From an uncultured Mollicutes bacterium (GTDB lineage: Bacteria > Bacillota_I > Bacilli_A > RFN20 > CAG-826): 64,000 nucleotides of DNA. Where the stretch lies: NCBI GenBank assembly GCA_900539595.1, contig UQCQ01000007.1, forward strand, positions 1 through 64,000. Reading direction: 5' to 3'. The position numbers and the translations under genes were made by a program. Under the pieces are notes generated by a model. It worked only from the letters and a program-made list of their open reading frames with translations. It had not been told where the DNA came from and did not search any database. Of the stretch, positions 42,025-49,458 are shown one piece after another (position 1 is the first letter of the stretch; each line of letters opens with the position of its first letter).

Positions 42025-43374
42025 ATGTATTTGAAGCGCAAGATTGATGATTTTCTCATGAAGTGGAAGGAGAATCCCAATCGGCTGCCCCTCATTGTCA
42101 AAGGGAGCCGTCAAATCGGAAAGACGGAATCCATTCGCCATTTTGCTATAGAGGCCGGCTACGAAAGCTTCATCGAAATCAATTTCGTAAGCGAGGCCAA
42201 ATACAAACGAATTATTGATGACGGCTATTCGGCGTCCTCGATTGTTAAAAATATCTCTTTTTTAGATCCTTCCAAGAAATTTATTGATGGGAAAACTCTA
42301 ATCTTTTTCGATGAAATTACCGAATTTCCGGAGATTGCCACCTCCTTAAAATTTTTTAAGGAAGATGGACGATTTGACGTTATCTGCAGTGGCTCTTTGC
42401 TTGGGGTTAGCTATAAAAGAATTGAAAGCAATAGCGTAGGTTATAAATACGATTACGAAATGCTTTCCATGGATTTCGAAGAATTCCTTTGGGCAAAAGG
42501 ATATCAGGAAGATCTTGTGAACGACATGCTTATGCATATGCGCGACCTCAAGCCATTTAGTTCGTTAGATATGTCGGTTCTCCAGTCTCTTTTCCTGGAT
42601 TATTCCGTGCTAGGTGGAATGCCAATTGTCGTGCGGAACTACATCGAAAAGGGAAGTTTTGAGGGATCGCTGGACTTGCAACGTCAACTGATTGCCGGTT
42701 ATCGAGAGGATATTCGCAAGTATGCATCCGGTTTAGACCAAACTCGCATTTTGAATGTCTTTAATAGCATCCCTTCCCAATTAGCAAAAGAAAATAAGAA
42801 ATTCCAAGTATCTAAGGTGGCACAGGGGGCTAATTTCCGTGATTACCGCGGTTGCGTGGAATGGTTGGTGGACGCGGGAATTGTCAACGCCTGTTATTGC
42901 TTGAATTTCCCAGAACTCCCTTTGTCGGGCAATTGTGACTACGACAAATACAAACTTTATTTTGCCGATACCGGCCTCCTCGTTTCTTTGTTGGATAACG
43001 AATCCCAAGAAGATTTGCGCGCGAATAAAAATCTTGGCGTTTATAAAGGGGCGCTTTACGAAAATTTCGTGGGGGAGGCTTTGGTGAAATCCGGTTATCA
43101 ACTTTACTATTACAAACGAGGAGACGGGACGTTAGAGGAAGATTTCTTCCTTCGCACGATGGATCACTTGGTGCCCGTAGAAGTAAAGGCTAATGCAGGA
43201 AAATCGAAATCTTTGCAGACATTGATTTCCTCGAACAAATATCCTGACATTGCATTTGGCATAAAATTATCCGCGAATAACATAGGATATAGCGAAAGGG
43301 TTTATACCCTCCCTTATTTTTGTACCTTCCTTCTAAAACGATGGTTGAAGGACTTTAAACCGAACCTCGATTAA
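42025..43374 (+). CDS. AAA_14 ATPase with C-terminal DUF4143 domain
   Basis: This 449-residue protein has a P-loop (GSRQIGKT at 27-34), Walker B (TLIFFDEIT near 93) and sensor CSGSLLG near 121. A C-terminal DUF4143 domain follows, whose EEDFFL and VPVEVKA segments (near 373-392) resemble a PD-(D/E)XK nuclease core. Such proteins are common accessory genes in gut bacteria, with no established function. It starts after AAAGGAGGGATG. The run of phased repeats upstream and the lack of related neighbours suggest a self-contained, perhaps transferred, unit. Confidence 0.9.
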   Translation: MYLKRKIDDFLMKWKENPNRLPLIVKGSRQIGKTESIRHFAIEAGYESFIEINFVSEAKYKRIIDDGYSASSIVKNISFLDPSKKFIDGKTLIFFDEITEFPEIATSLKFFKEDGRFDVICSGSLLGVSYKRIESNSVGYKYDYEMLSMDFEEFLWAKGYQEDLVNDMLMHMRDLKPFSSLDMSVLQSLFLDYSVLGGMPIVVRNYIEKGSFEGSLDLQRQLIAGYREDIRKYASGLDQTRILNVFNSIPSQLAKENKKFQVSKVAQGANFRDYRGCVEWLVDAGIVNACYCLNFPELPLSGNCDYDKYKLYFADTGLLVSLLDNESQEDLRANKNLGVYKGALYENFVGEALVKSGYQLYYYKRGDGTLEEDFFLRTMDHLVPVEVKANAGKSKSLQTLISSNKYPDIAFGIKLSANNIGYSERVYTLPYFCTFLLKRWLKDFKPNLD

Positions 43375-43402
43375 AGCAAGTTTTATCGTTTTCATTTGAT
43401 TT

Positions 43403-43428
43403 GGTTTGTCTTTGATCCGTGGCATAAT
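43403..43428 (+). promoter_or_regulatory. glf: Promoter of glf, positioned for a leaderless mRNA
   Basis: TTGGTT (about 43401-43406) and CATAAT (43423-43428), 16 bases apart, form the only promoter-like pair. The -10 lies at -12 to -7 relative to the ATG, so the transcript should begin at the start codon; no ribosome site is present. Confidence 0.5.
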
Positions 43429-43434
43429 TACCCC

Positions 43435-44553
43435 ATGAAATCCCATTATGATTTTTTGATTGTCGGCGCTGGACTTAGCGGCGCGGTTTTGGCGAGGCAA
43501 TTAAGTGACGCCGGGCGTTCGGTACTAGTCGTTGAACAAAAAGATCGCATCGGAGGGCAAGTGGCCACCTCCCTTCGCGAAGGCATCGTCGTTCATGATT
43601 ACGGCCCCCATATTTTCCATACCTCGATGGAGGAGGTTTGGAAATACGTGAATCGATATGCTTCCTTCTATTCCTTTATTAATGCTCCTCTAGCCTGCTA
43701 TAAGGGAGAGCTTTATCACATGCCCTTCAACATGAATACCTTTTATGCACTTTGGGGAACAAAAACGGGAGAAGAGGCAAGAAAGAAAATCGAAGAGGAA
43801 AAAGCCAAAGAAAACGTGACGTCCCCCTCCAATTTAGAAGAACAGGCGATCGCATTGGTCGGAAGAACCATCTACGAAAAGCTTGTGAAAGGGTATACCG
43901 AAAAGCAATGGGGCCGCCCCTGCAATGAGTTATCCCCCTCCATCATTAAGCGTCTCCCCCTTCGTTTTACTTACAACAATAACTATTTCACCGATACCTA
44001 TAGCGCCGAGGTAAAAGGGGGCTTCTCCGTTTTGGTGGAGAACCTTTTAAAAGGAATCGACGTGGTTTTGTCTACCCCCTATAACAAAGAAAGAAAGAAG
44101 TGGGACGCTTTAGCAGATGCGATCATTTACACGGGGATGGTCGACGAACTTTATGGATGCGAACTGGGAAGACTAGAATACCGTTCCCTCCGTTTTGACG
44201 TTGTGCGTTTGAATCAGCCAGATTTTCAATCCAATGCCGTGGTCAATTACACGGACCGCGACGTTCCCTATACCCGCATTACGGAGCATCGCCATTTTGA
44301 TCCGGAATGCCCCAATACCACATCGACTTATTTGACTTACGAATATCCAAGCGAATATAAAGAAGGGGCGAATGCCTGCTATCCCATTTTGGATGAGAAA
44401 AACGCCAAACTTTATTCCTTGTACGTAGAAAAAACGAAAAAGGAATCCAAACCCTTTTATCTGGCTGGACGCCTAGGTTTATACCGTTATTTTGATATGG
44501 ATGACGCGATTAAAGCCGCCCTGGATTTAAGCGAAGAAATTCTTAAGAAATAA
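43435..44553 (+). CDS. glf: UDP-galactopyranose mutase
   Basis: This 372-residue flavoprotein has the FAD motif IVGAGLSGAVLA near 8, VEQKDRIGGQ near 34, DYGPHIFHTS near 57, GYTEKQWGRP near 149 and the C-terminal GRLGLYRYFDMDDAI. It converts UDP-galactopyranose to UDP-galactofuranose for surface glycans. The ATG at 43435 matches the family start. Unusually, no other surface-polysaccharide gene is adjacent. Translation may be from a leaderless transcript. Confidence 0.95.
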   Translation: MKSHYDFLIVGAGLSGAVLARQLSDAGRSVLVVEQKDRIGGQVATSLREGIVVHDYGPHIFHTSMEEVWKYVNRYASFYSFINAPLACYKGELYHMPFNMNTFYALWGTKTGEEARKKIEEEKAKENVTSPSNLEEQAIALVGRTIYEKLVKGYTEKQWGRPCNELSPSIIKRLPLRFTYNNNYFTDTYSAEVKGGFSVLVENLLKGIDVVLSTPYNKERKKWDALADAIIYTGMVDELYGCELGRLEYRSLRFDVVRLNQPDFQSNAVVNYTDRDVPYTRITEHRHFDPECPNTTSTYLTYEYPSEYKEGANACYPILDEKNAKLYSLYVEKTKKESKPFYLAGRLGLYRYFDMDDAIKAALDLSEEILKK

Positions 44554-44575
44554 CCTGAAACCGTTTTCACGTTGC

Positions 44576-44599
44576 ATCCCTCTTGCGGGATTTTCCTTT
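44576..44599 (+). terminator. Weak intrinsic terminator after glf
   Basis: ATCCC (44576-44580) pairs with GGGAT (44587-44591) across a 6-base loop, followed by a T-rich stretch with C interruptions. The stem is short. Confidence 0.4.
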
Positions 44600-44669
44600 A
44601 GGCTTTTTAATGGAATAGTAAAACATTTCACCCCGTGAAGAGTTCATGGAATGAAATAGGAGGAGGCTT

Positions 44670-45116
44670 ATGAAAACCGATCATCAAGTGGCAGAAGAAA
44701 TCTTTAGTCAGTGTTTTCGAATTGCTGACCCGTATTTGCTTGGGACTGTAGCCAGCTTAGTCTCGGGGCCTAGCCTTGTTTGCAGCGCCCTCCTTCATGA
44801 AAAAGAGGGGATTACGGTAGGCGAACTCGCCAAATATGCTTCCGTTGCCCCCAGCCGAATTACGGCGATTCTCGACGACTTTGAAAGCAAAGGATTCGTG
44901 AAGCGTTTTTCCAAAGAAGGCGACCGCTTGCATATCTACGCGAAATTCACCGAATCTGGGATGGAAGAAGCAGAGAATAACCAGAAAGGCTTAATCCAAT
45001 GGATAGAAGGCCTTATCCAACATATCGGGCAGGAAAAAATGTTGGAATTTACTCAAACCCTGTTAGAAATTGCTGCCTATGCGAAAGGAGAAAAAGACCA
45101 TGCTGAAACTCGTTGA
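44670..45116 (+). CDS. MarR-family transcriptional regulator
   Basis: This 148-residue winged-helix protein has a recognition region (GITVGELAKYASVAPSRITAILDDFESKGFVKR, about 49-81) and wing of the MarR type. It starts after GGAGGAGG. It overlaps the ABC transporter start by 17 bases, so the two are co-transcribed and probably co-regulated. An inverted TTCAT-GGA-ATGAA at 44643-44655 just before the ribosome site may be its operator. Confidence 0.9.
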   Translation: MKTDHQVAEEIFSQCFRIADPYLLGTVASLVSGPSLVCSALLHEKEGITVGELAKYASVAPSRITAILDDFESKGFVKRFSKEGDRLHIYAKFTESGMEEAENNQKGLIQWIEGLIQHIGQEKMLEFTQTLLEIAAYAKGEKDHAETR

Positions 45117-47940
45117 CATCAAAAAAGTCTATTCGCCCAAAGATAACCCCGTGGAAGCTCTCAAGGGCATTTCGATTTGCTTCCGCAAAAACGAATTCGT
45201 CTCCATTCTCGGCCCTTCCGGATGTGGCAAAACCACCACCTTAAATATCGTCGGAGGCCTTGACCACTACACCTCGGGGGATTTGGTCATTAATGGCATC
45301 TCCACGAAGGATTTCAATGACCGCGATTGGGATGTTTACCGCAACCACAAAATCGGCTTTATTTTTCAATCCTACAATTTGATTCCCCATCAAAATATCG
45401 AAGAAAACGTGGAACTTGCTTTAACGATTTCCGGAATCGGAAAAGAAGAGAGAAAGAAAAGAGCGAGGGCGGCCCTAGACCAAGTTGGCTTAAAAGGGAT
45501 GTATACCAAACATGCCAATCAGCTTTCCGGTGGACAATGCCAACGCGTCGCGATTGCCCGTGCTTTGGTCAATGAACCCGATATTTTGCTCGCAGATGAA
45601 CCTACGGGTGCCCTGGATTCGGAAACTTCCGTCCAAATCATGGAGCTCATCAAGAAGATTTCGGAGAAGAAGCTCGTCATCATGGTCACCCATAACCCCG
45701 AACTCGCGGAAAAATATTCCACGCGTATCGTAAGGTTATTAGACGGCCAAATCGTGGAGGATACCAATCCGTTCTCCATCGAAGACGAGGCCAAAGAAAA
45801 CGAAGATAAAATCCCTCAGTCGAAGGAAGAACTTGAAAAAGCCAAAGCCAAGATGTCGTGGTGGACGGCCACGAAGCTTTCCGCGCGCAATTTGCTTTCC
45901 AAGGCTAAGCGAACCGCTTTAATTGTTGTGGCTTCTAGCATCGGCATCGTTGGCGTGTCCGCGGTTTTGGCGGTCTCCCAAGGGGTCACTGGTTATATCC
46001 AGGGAATGCAAGACGATATGCTTTCCGGCAACCCCGTCTGCGTCGCCGAGAAATCCTTGGATATCTCTAGTCTTGTTTCCACGATGACGAATATGCAGAA
46101 GACCAAAGTCGTTTCCTCCGCCTATAAAGACGGCAAAATCGACATCCAATTCATGATCAAAACGATGATTGCCACCGCCGAAACCATGGGTTCCACGCAA
46201 GTGGAAAATAGCATGACGGAAGACTTTGAAACCTATGTCGACGACATGCCAAAGGAATATTATTCGGCGATTGGGAAAAGCTATGGGATTGATGTGAAAA
46301 ACAACCTTTATACGAATACCCAAATTGATGGGCATGACGAATCGGAACGTTTCTCCATCACTTCGATTACCTCGGCCTGCCAGACGATCATCGAACACGC
46401 CAAAGACGGCAAATACGCTTCTTATGGGGCGATGATTGATAGCTATACCGATGCGATTGGCCAATGCTTGGACAACAAAGAATACGTTTTGGACCAATAT
46501 GACGTGGTATCGGGCAAATACGCGGAAAAAGAAGATGAGGTCATGATTGTCTTGAACCATAGCAACCGCATCACCGAATTCATTTTGACCTTGCTTGGAT
46601 ATTATGGCCAAAAGGATTTCTTGAACGCTCTCTATTATTATTCAGGGGAAACCGATAACGAATTCTTTGACGAAGAGGCCTTTAAGCAGCATCAAAGCAT
46701 CTCTATCGATTCCTTGCTTGGAAAAACCTACGACTATTATCCTAACAACACGATTTACGATAGCAATTTACAAATAGACGGGGGCAATTATGACCCGAAC
46801 GCGGATTCTGCCGCGGCGATCCTCGATCCCGATAAATTGAAGCCCTTCTTCTATAACTACACGGAAGATCAACTCGTTGAAGAGGACAACACCCCCATTC
46901 AGCCTGCCCTCAAAATGAAGGTGGTCGGGGTGTTGAAACCCAAGGAAACTACGACCTACGGCTGTATGGATTCCGGACTCTATTTCACCCCGGCTTTTGC
47001 TAAGCGTTATCTCCAAGATAACCTCGAATCCAAAATTTCAAAGTTCCTATCCGACTACCTTTCTTCCAAAGAGGGAGCGACTTCCTTCCCTTCTAGCGTC
47101 GTGAAATTCGGCAACAGGGAAATCACTAGCGGCATCGGCTATACCTATGAGCTTGGTTACCAAGGGGAAACCCTTCAAGGCGTTGGATTAATTGGCGCCC
47201 AAGACGTCTCGAGTTCCTTGATGGCTATGATGTCGGGTTCTAGTGGCTCTTCCGGCGGATCGGGAAGCACCTCCAGTTCCACGGGCATCACGATTAAAAA
47301 ACTATCGATGCTTAGTTTAAGAGCGGTGGGCGGCAATGATATCGCCGGCCAAATCGATATCTACCCCCATAGTTTCAAAACCAAATATTTGGTGACGGAT
47401 TATCTGTCCAAATGGAATGAAGAAGGGGATATCACCCTTTCTAATGGCAAAGTATTGAGCCTGGCAGACCGTCATGAAACCAAATACACGGATAACCTTG
47501 AAGTTATCATCGAACTCATCAACGGGGTCATCAACATCGTCACGATTGCTTTGATTATCTTCACGGCTTTAAGCCTTGTTGTTTCCACGGTGATGATTGG
47601 CATTATCACCTATGTCTCCGTCATGGAACGCATCAAAGAAATCGGGGTCATCCGTTCTCTTGGAGGACGAAAGAACGATGTCTCCCATCTATTTAATGCC
47701 GAAACCTTTATGATCGGCCTTGCTAGTGGCATCTTCGGTCTTGTTGTCACCTATCTCCTCGAAATTATTTTGGATTTGACTCTTGGGGTGAAATTCGAAC
47801 TTGGCATGATTTTGGATTTGCAGTGGTGGACCGCTCTTATCATTCTTGGGGTATCGATTCTCCTAACGGTCATTGCGGGACTTGTGCCCTCCCGTGCGGC
47901 GGCTAGACAAGATCCGGTTGTTGCCTTAAGAACGGAATAA
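45100..47940 (+). CDS. MacB-like ABC transporter, ATPase fused to FtsX-type permease
   Basis: This 946-residue protein starts at ATG 45100 after AAAGGAG, inside the MarR gene. Residues 1-235 form an LolD/MacB-type ATPase (GPSGCGKTT at 38-46, LSGGQ near 141, DEPTGALD near 165). A membrane helix near 270 is followed by an extracellular domain of roughly 500 residues with a Gly/Ser run, then three C-terminal helices of the FtsX type ending in PSRAAARQDPVVALRTE. Such mechanotransmission transporters export peptides or respond to antimicrobial peptides. With MarR upstream, a stress or peptide export role is likely; the substrate is unknown. Confidence 0.92.
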   Translation: MLKLVDIKKVYSPKDNPVEALKGISICFRKNEFVSILGPSGCGKTTTLNIVGGLDHYTSGDLVINGISTKDFNDRDWDVYRNHKIGFIFQSYNLIPHQNIEENVELALTISGIGKEERKKRARAALDQVGLKGMYTKHANQLSGGQCQRVAIARALVNEPDILLADEPTGALDSETSVQIMELIKKISEKKLVIMVTHNPELAEKYSTRIVRLLDGQIVEDTNPFSIEDEAKENEDKIPQSKEELEKAKAKMSWWTATKLSARNLLSKAKRTALIVVASSIGIVGVSAVLAVSQGVTGYIQGMQDDMLSGNPVCVAEKSLDISSLVSTMTNMQKTKVVSSAYKDGKIDIQFMIKTMIATAETMGSTQVENSMTEDFETYVDDMPKEYYSAIGKSYGIDVKNNLYTNTQIDGHDESERFSITSITSACQTIIEHAKDGKYASYGAMIDSYTDAIGQCLDNKEYVLDQYDVVSGKYAEKEDEVMIVLNHSNRITEFILTLLGYYGQKDFLNALYYYSGETDNEFFDEEAFKQHQSISIDSLLGKTYDYYPNNTIYDSNLQIDGGNYDPNADSAAAILDPDKLKPFFYNYTEDQLVEEDNTPIQPALKMKVVGVLKPKETTTYGCMDSGLYFTPAFAKRYLQDNLESKISKFLSDYLSSKEGATSFPSSVVKFGNREITSGIGYTYELGYQGETLQGVGLIGAQDVSSSLMAMMSGSSGSSGGSGSTSSSTGITIKKLSMLSLRAVGGNDIAGQIDIYPHSFKTKYLVTDYLSKWNEEGDITLSNGKVLSLADRHETKYTDNLEVIIELINGVINIVTIALIIFTALSLVVSTVMIGIITYVSVMERIKEIGVIRSLGGRKNDVSHLFNAETFMIGLASGIFGLVVTYLLEIILDLTLGVKFELGMILDLQWWTALIILGVSILLTVIAGLVPSRAAARQDPVVALRTE

Positions 47941-47989
47941 CCCTTGAGGATTCAAAGATTTCCCCTACAATCAAAGTCGAGGTATCTCC

Positions 47990-48550
47990 ATGAAAAAAGA
48001 AATCAAAATCGAACCGATTATCTATCCCCAACCCGTTTTGATGTTAGCGACTTATAACGAAGACGGAAGCGTCGACGTGATGAATGCCGCTTGGGGGTGT
48101 GCCGTGGATTACGATTTGCTAGGCATTTCGTTAACTCCAACGCACCGCACCTGCATCAATTTCAACCGCACGAAAGCCTTCACGGTTTCGCTCCCTACTT
48201 CCCAATACGTTGCAGAAGCCGACTATTTTGGAATCGTTAGCGGCAACGACGAACCCCATAAATTCGAAAAGACGGGACTTCACGCAAGCAAAGCTGAACT
48301 GGTGGACGCGCCTGTTATCGAAGAATTCCCCCTTTGCCTGGAATGCAAACTGGATCATATCGATGAAGAGACGGGGATGGTATATGGCAAAATCGTTCGC
48401 GTCAGCGCGGATCCTTCTTGCCTCGATGAACAAGGCCATTTTGACCCTTCCAAGGCGGATGGCATCCTTTATGACCAGTCGAAACGGGAATATTACAAGG
48501 TCGGAGAAAAGCTTGGCAAAGCTTTTTCCCTCGGACTTAAATTCCGTTGA
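47990..48550 (+). CDS. Flavin reductase family protein
   Basis: This 186-residue FMN-binding split-barrel protein has the pattern of flavoredoxin-like enzymes: LMLATYNEDGSVDVMNAAWG near 17, SLTPTHRTCINFNRTKAFTVS near 48 and a DYFGIVSGNDE segment near 79. It would bind FMN and reduce a flavin or metabolite. It lies about 50 bases after the ABC gene and ends in a terminator. The physiological role is not evident. Confidence 0.9.
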   Translation: MKKEIKIEPIIYPQPVLMLATYNEDGSVDVMNAAWGCAVDYDLLGISLTPTHRTCINFNRTKAFTVSLPTSQYVAEADYFGIVSGNDEPHKFEKTGLHASKAELVDAPVIEEFPLCLECKLDHIDEETGMVYGKIVRVSADPSCLDEQGHFDPSKADGILYDQSKREYYKVGEKLGKAFSLGLKFR

Positions 48551-48576
48551 TTACCTGTCTCGTTCTTATTAACTCC

Positions 48577-48615
48577 AGAAACCCCTAGGTTATTAAACTA
48601 AAGGGTTTCTTTTTA
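48577..48615 (+). terminator. Intrinsic terminator after the flavin reductase
   Basis: AGAAACCC (48577-48584) pairs with GGGTTTCT (48603-48610) and is followed by TTTTATT. The long loop contains a further small TAG/CTA helix. Confidence 0.75.
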
Positions 48616-48629
48616 TTAAGGACAAACCT

Positions 48630-48728
48630 TTGAAAAAGAAAGCGATTATGGCTTGTGGTAGTTTGATTCTCTATGAAGTGACGAAAAAGAATTCAAAAGA
48701 TAACGATAAAGAAGAAGACAAGAAATAA
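48630..48728 (+). CDS. Possible 32-residue small protein
   Basis: A TTG at 48630, after AAGGAC, opens a 32-codon frame to a TAA at 48726. The peptide begins MKKKAIMACGSLILYEV and ends in a run of Lys/Asp/Glu, giving a short hydrophobic N-terminus and a charged tail. There is no homology I can recall. It lies directly after a terminator, so a promoter would have to be inside it; low certainty. Confidence 0.3.
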   Translation: MKKKAIMACGSLILYEVTKKNSKDNDKEEDKK

Positions 48729-48785
48729 CAGACAAACGAAGGCGTATATCTTTTCTTTTTTTCTTTTGGCCTCTATCCTTTACGC

Positions 48786-49361
48786 ATGAAAAAGAAACGC
48801 GATGCCCTCACGAAGAGCAAAATGCTCTATTCCGGAGAACTGGGCCTCTTCTCCATTTTGTTTGCCGTCCTTGGGATTTTGTTCCTCACGGGGACGATCT
48901 CCGTTGCTGATTGGAAGCGATGGGCTTTTGCCATCGTGACCTTAGCAGGCGGGGTTTGGCTCATCATCGATTTTATTTGGACCCTGGTAAGCAAGAAAAG
49001 ACGGGCCAAGAATTGTTTGCTTGATAAAGCCATGGTCGCCCCGATGGCCTTATGCGTTTTGGCGTTTGATATTTTGGCCTTTGCCTTTGGCTGGGTGAAC
49101 GCCAGCGGAGAAGGGGCTTCCACGGCCATTTTAGCCTTCCGCCTTGCGATTGGTATCGCCCTTTGCTATTATGCGGCCGTTTATGTTTTCCAGGCCATCT
49201 ATCATTGGTATAAACCTCTTCCTTTGGTTATCGAAGCCGCGTTAGAGGAAGAGGAGGAAGAAAAGAAAAAGGCGGAAGCCCAAGAAGCTAGCGGAGAACA
49301 GCCCGTTACAGAAGAAAAGAAAGAAGAGGCCCCTACTTCGGAAGACTCTTCTAAGAATTAA
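48786..49361 (+). CDS. Small membrane protein with charged cytoplasmic tail
   Basis: This 191-residue protein has four hydrophobic segments (about 18-37, 46-66, 83-103 and 113-137) and a tail from about 150 onward that is nearly all Glu, Lys, Ala and Ser. No family is recognised. It stands alone between two terminators. A role in the envelope is all that can be inferred. Confidence 0.75.
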   Translation: MKKKRDALTKSKMLYSGELGLFSILFAVLGILFLTGTISVADWKRWAFAIVTLAGGVWLIIDFIWTLVSKKRRAKNCLLDKAMVAPMALCVLAFDILAFAFGWVNASGEGASTAILAFRLAIGIALCYYAAVYVFQAIYHWYKPLPLVIEAALEEEEEEKKKAEAQEASGEQPVTEEKKEEAPTSEDSSKN

Positions 49362-49379
49362 CCTTTCTATCTTTTATAG

Positions 49380-49409
49380 GGCGGTTGGCTTAGGTCAATC
49401 GCCTTTTTT
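49380..49409 (+). terminator. Intrinsic terminator of the small membrane protein gene
   Basis: GGCGGTTG (49380-49387) pairs with CAATCGCC (49396-49403), followed by six T residues. Confidence 0.9.
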
Positions 49410-49414
49410 CCATT

Positions 49415-49444
49415 AAAAAAGCCGCAACCTTCGCAGGGTGCGAC
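49415..49444 (-). terminator. Intrinsic terminator of the ABC exporter operon
   Basis: On the minus strand GTCGCA (49444-49439) pairs with TGCGGC (49426-49421) with further C/G pairs inside the loop, and TTTTTT follows. Confidence 0.8.
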
Positions 49445-49458
49445 TTTGGGTTTTAGGG

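Noticed and set aside
42025..43374. AAA/DUF4143 gene as part of a defence island
   Set aside because: No restriction, Abi, CBASS or other defence gene is adjacent; the neighbours are rhaA and glf.
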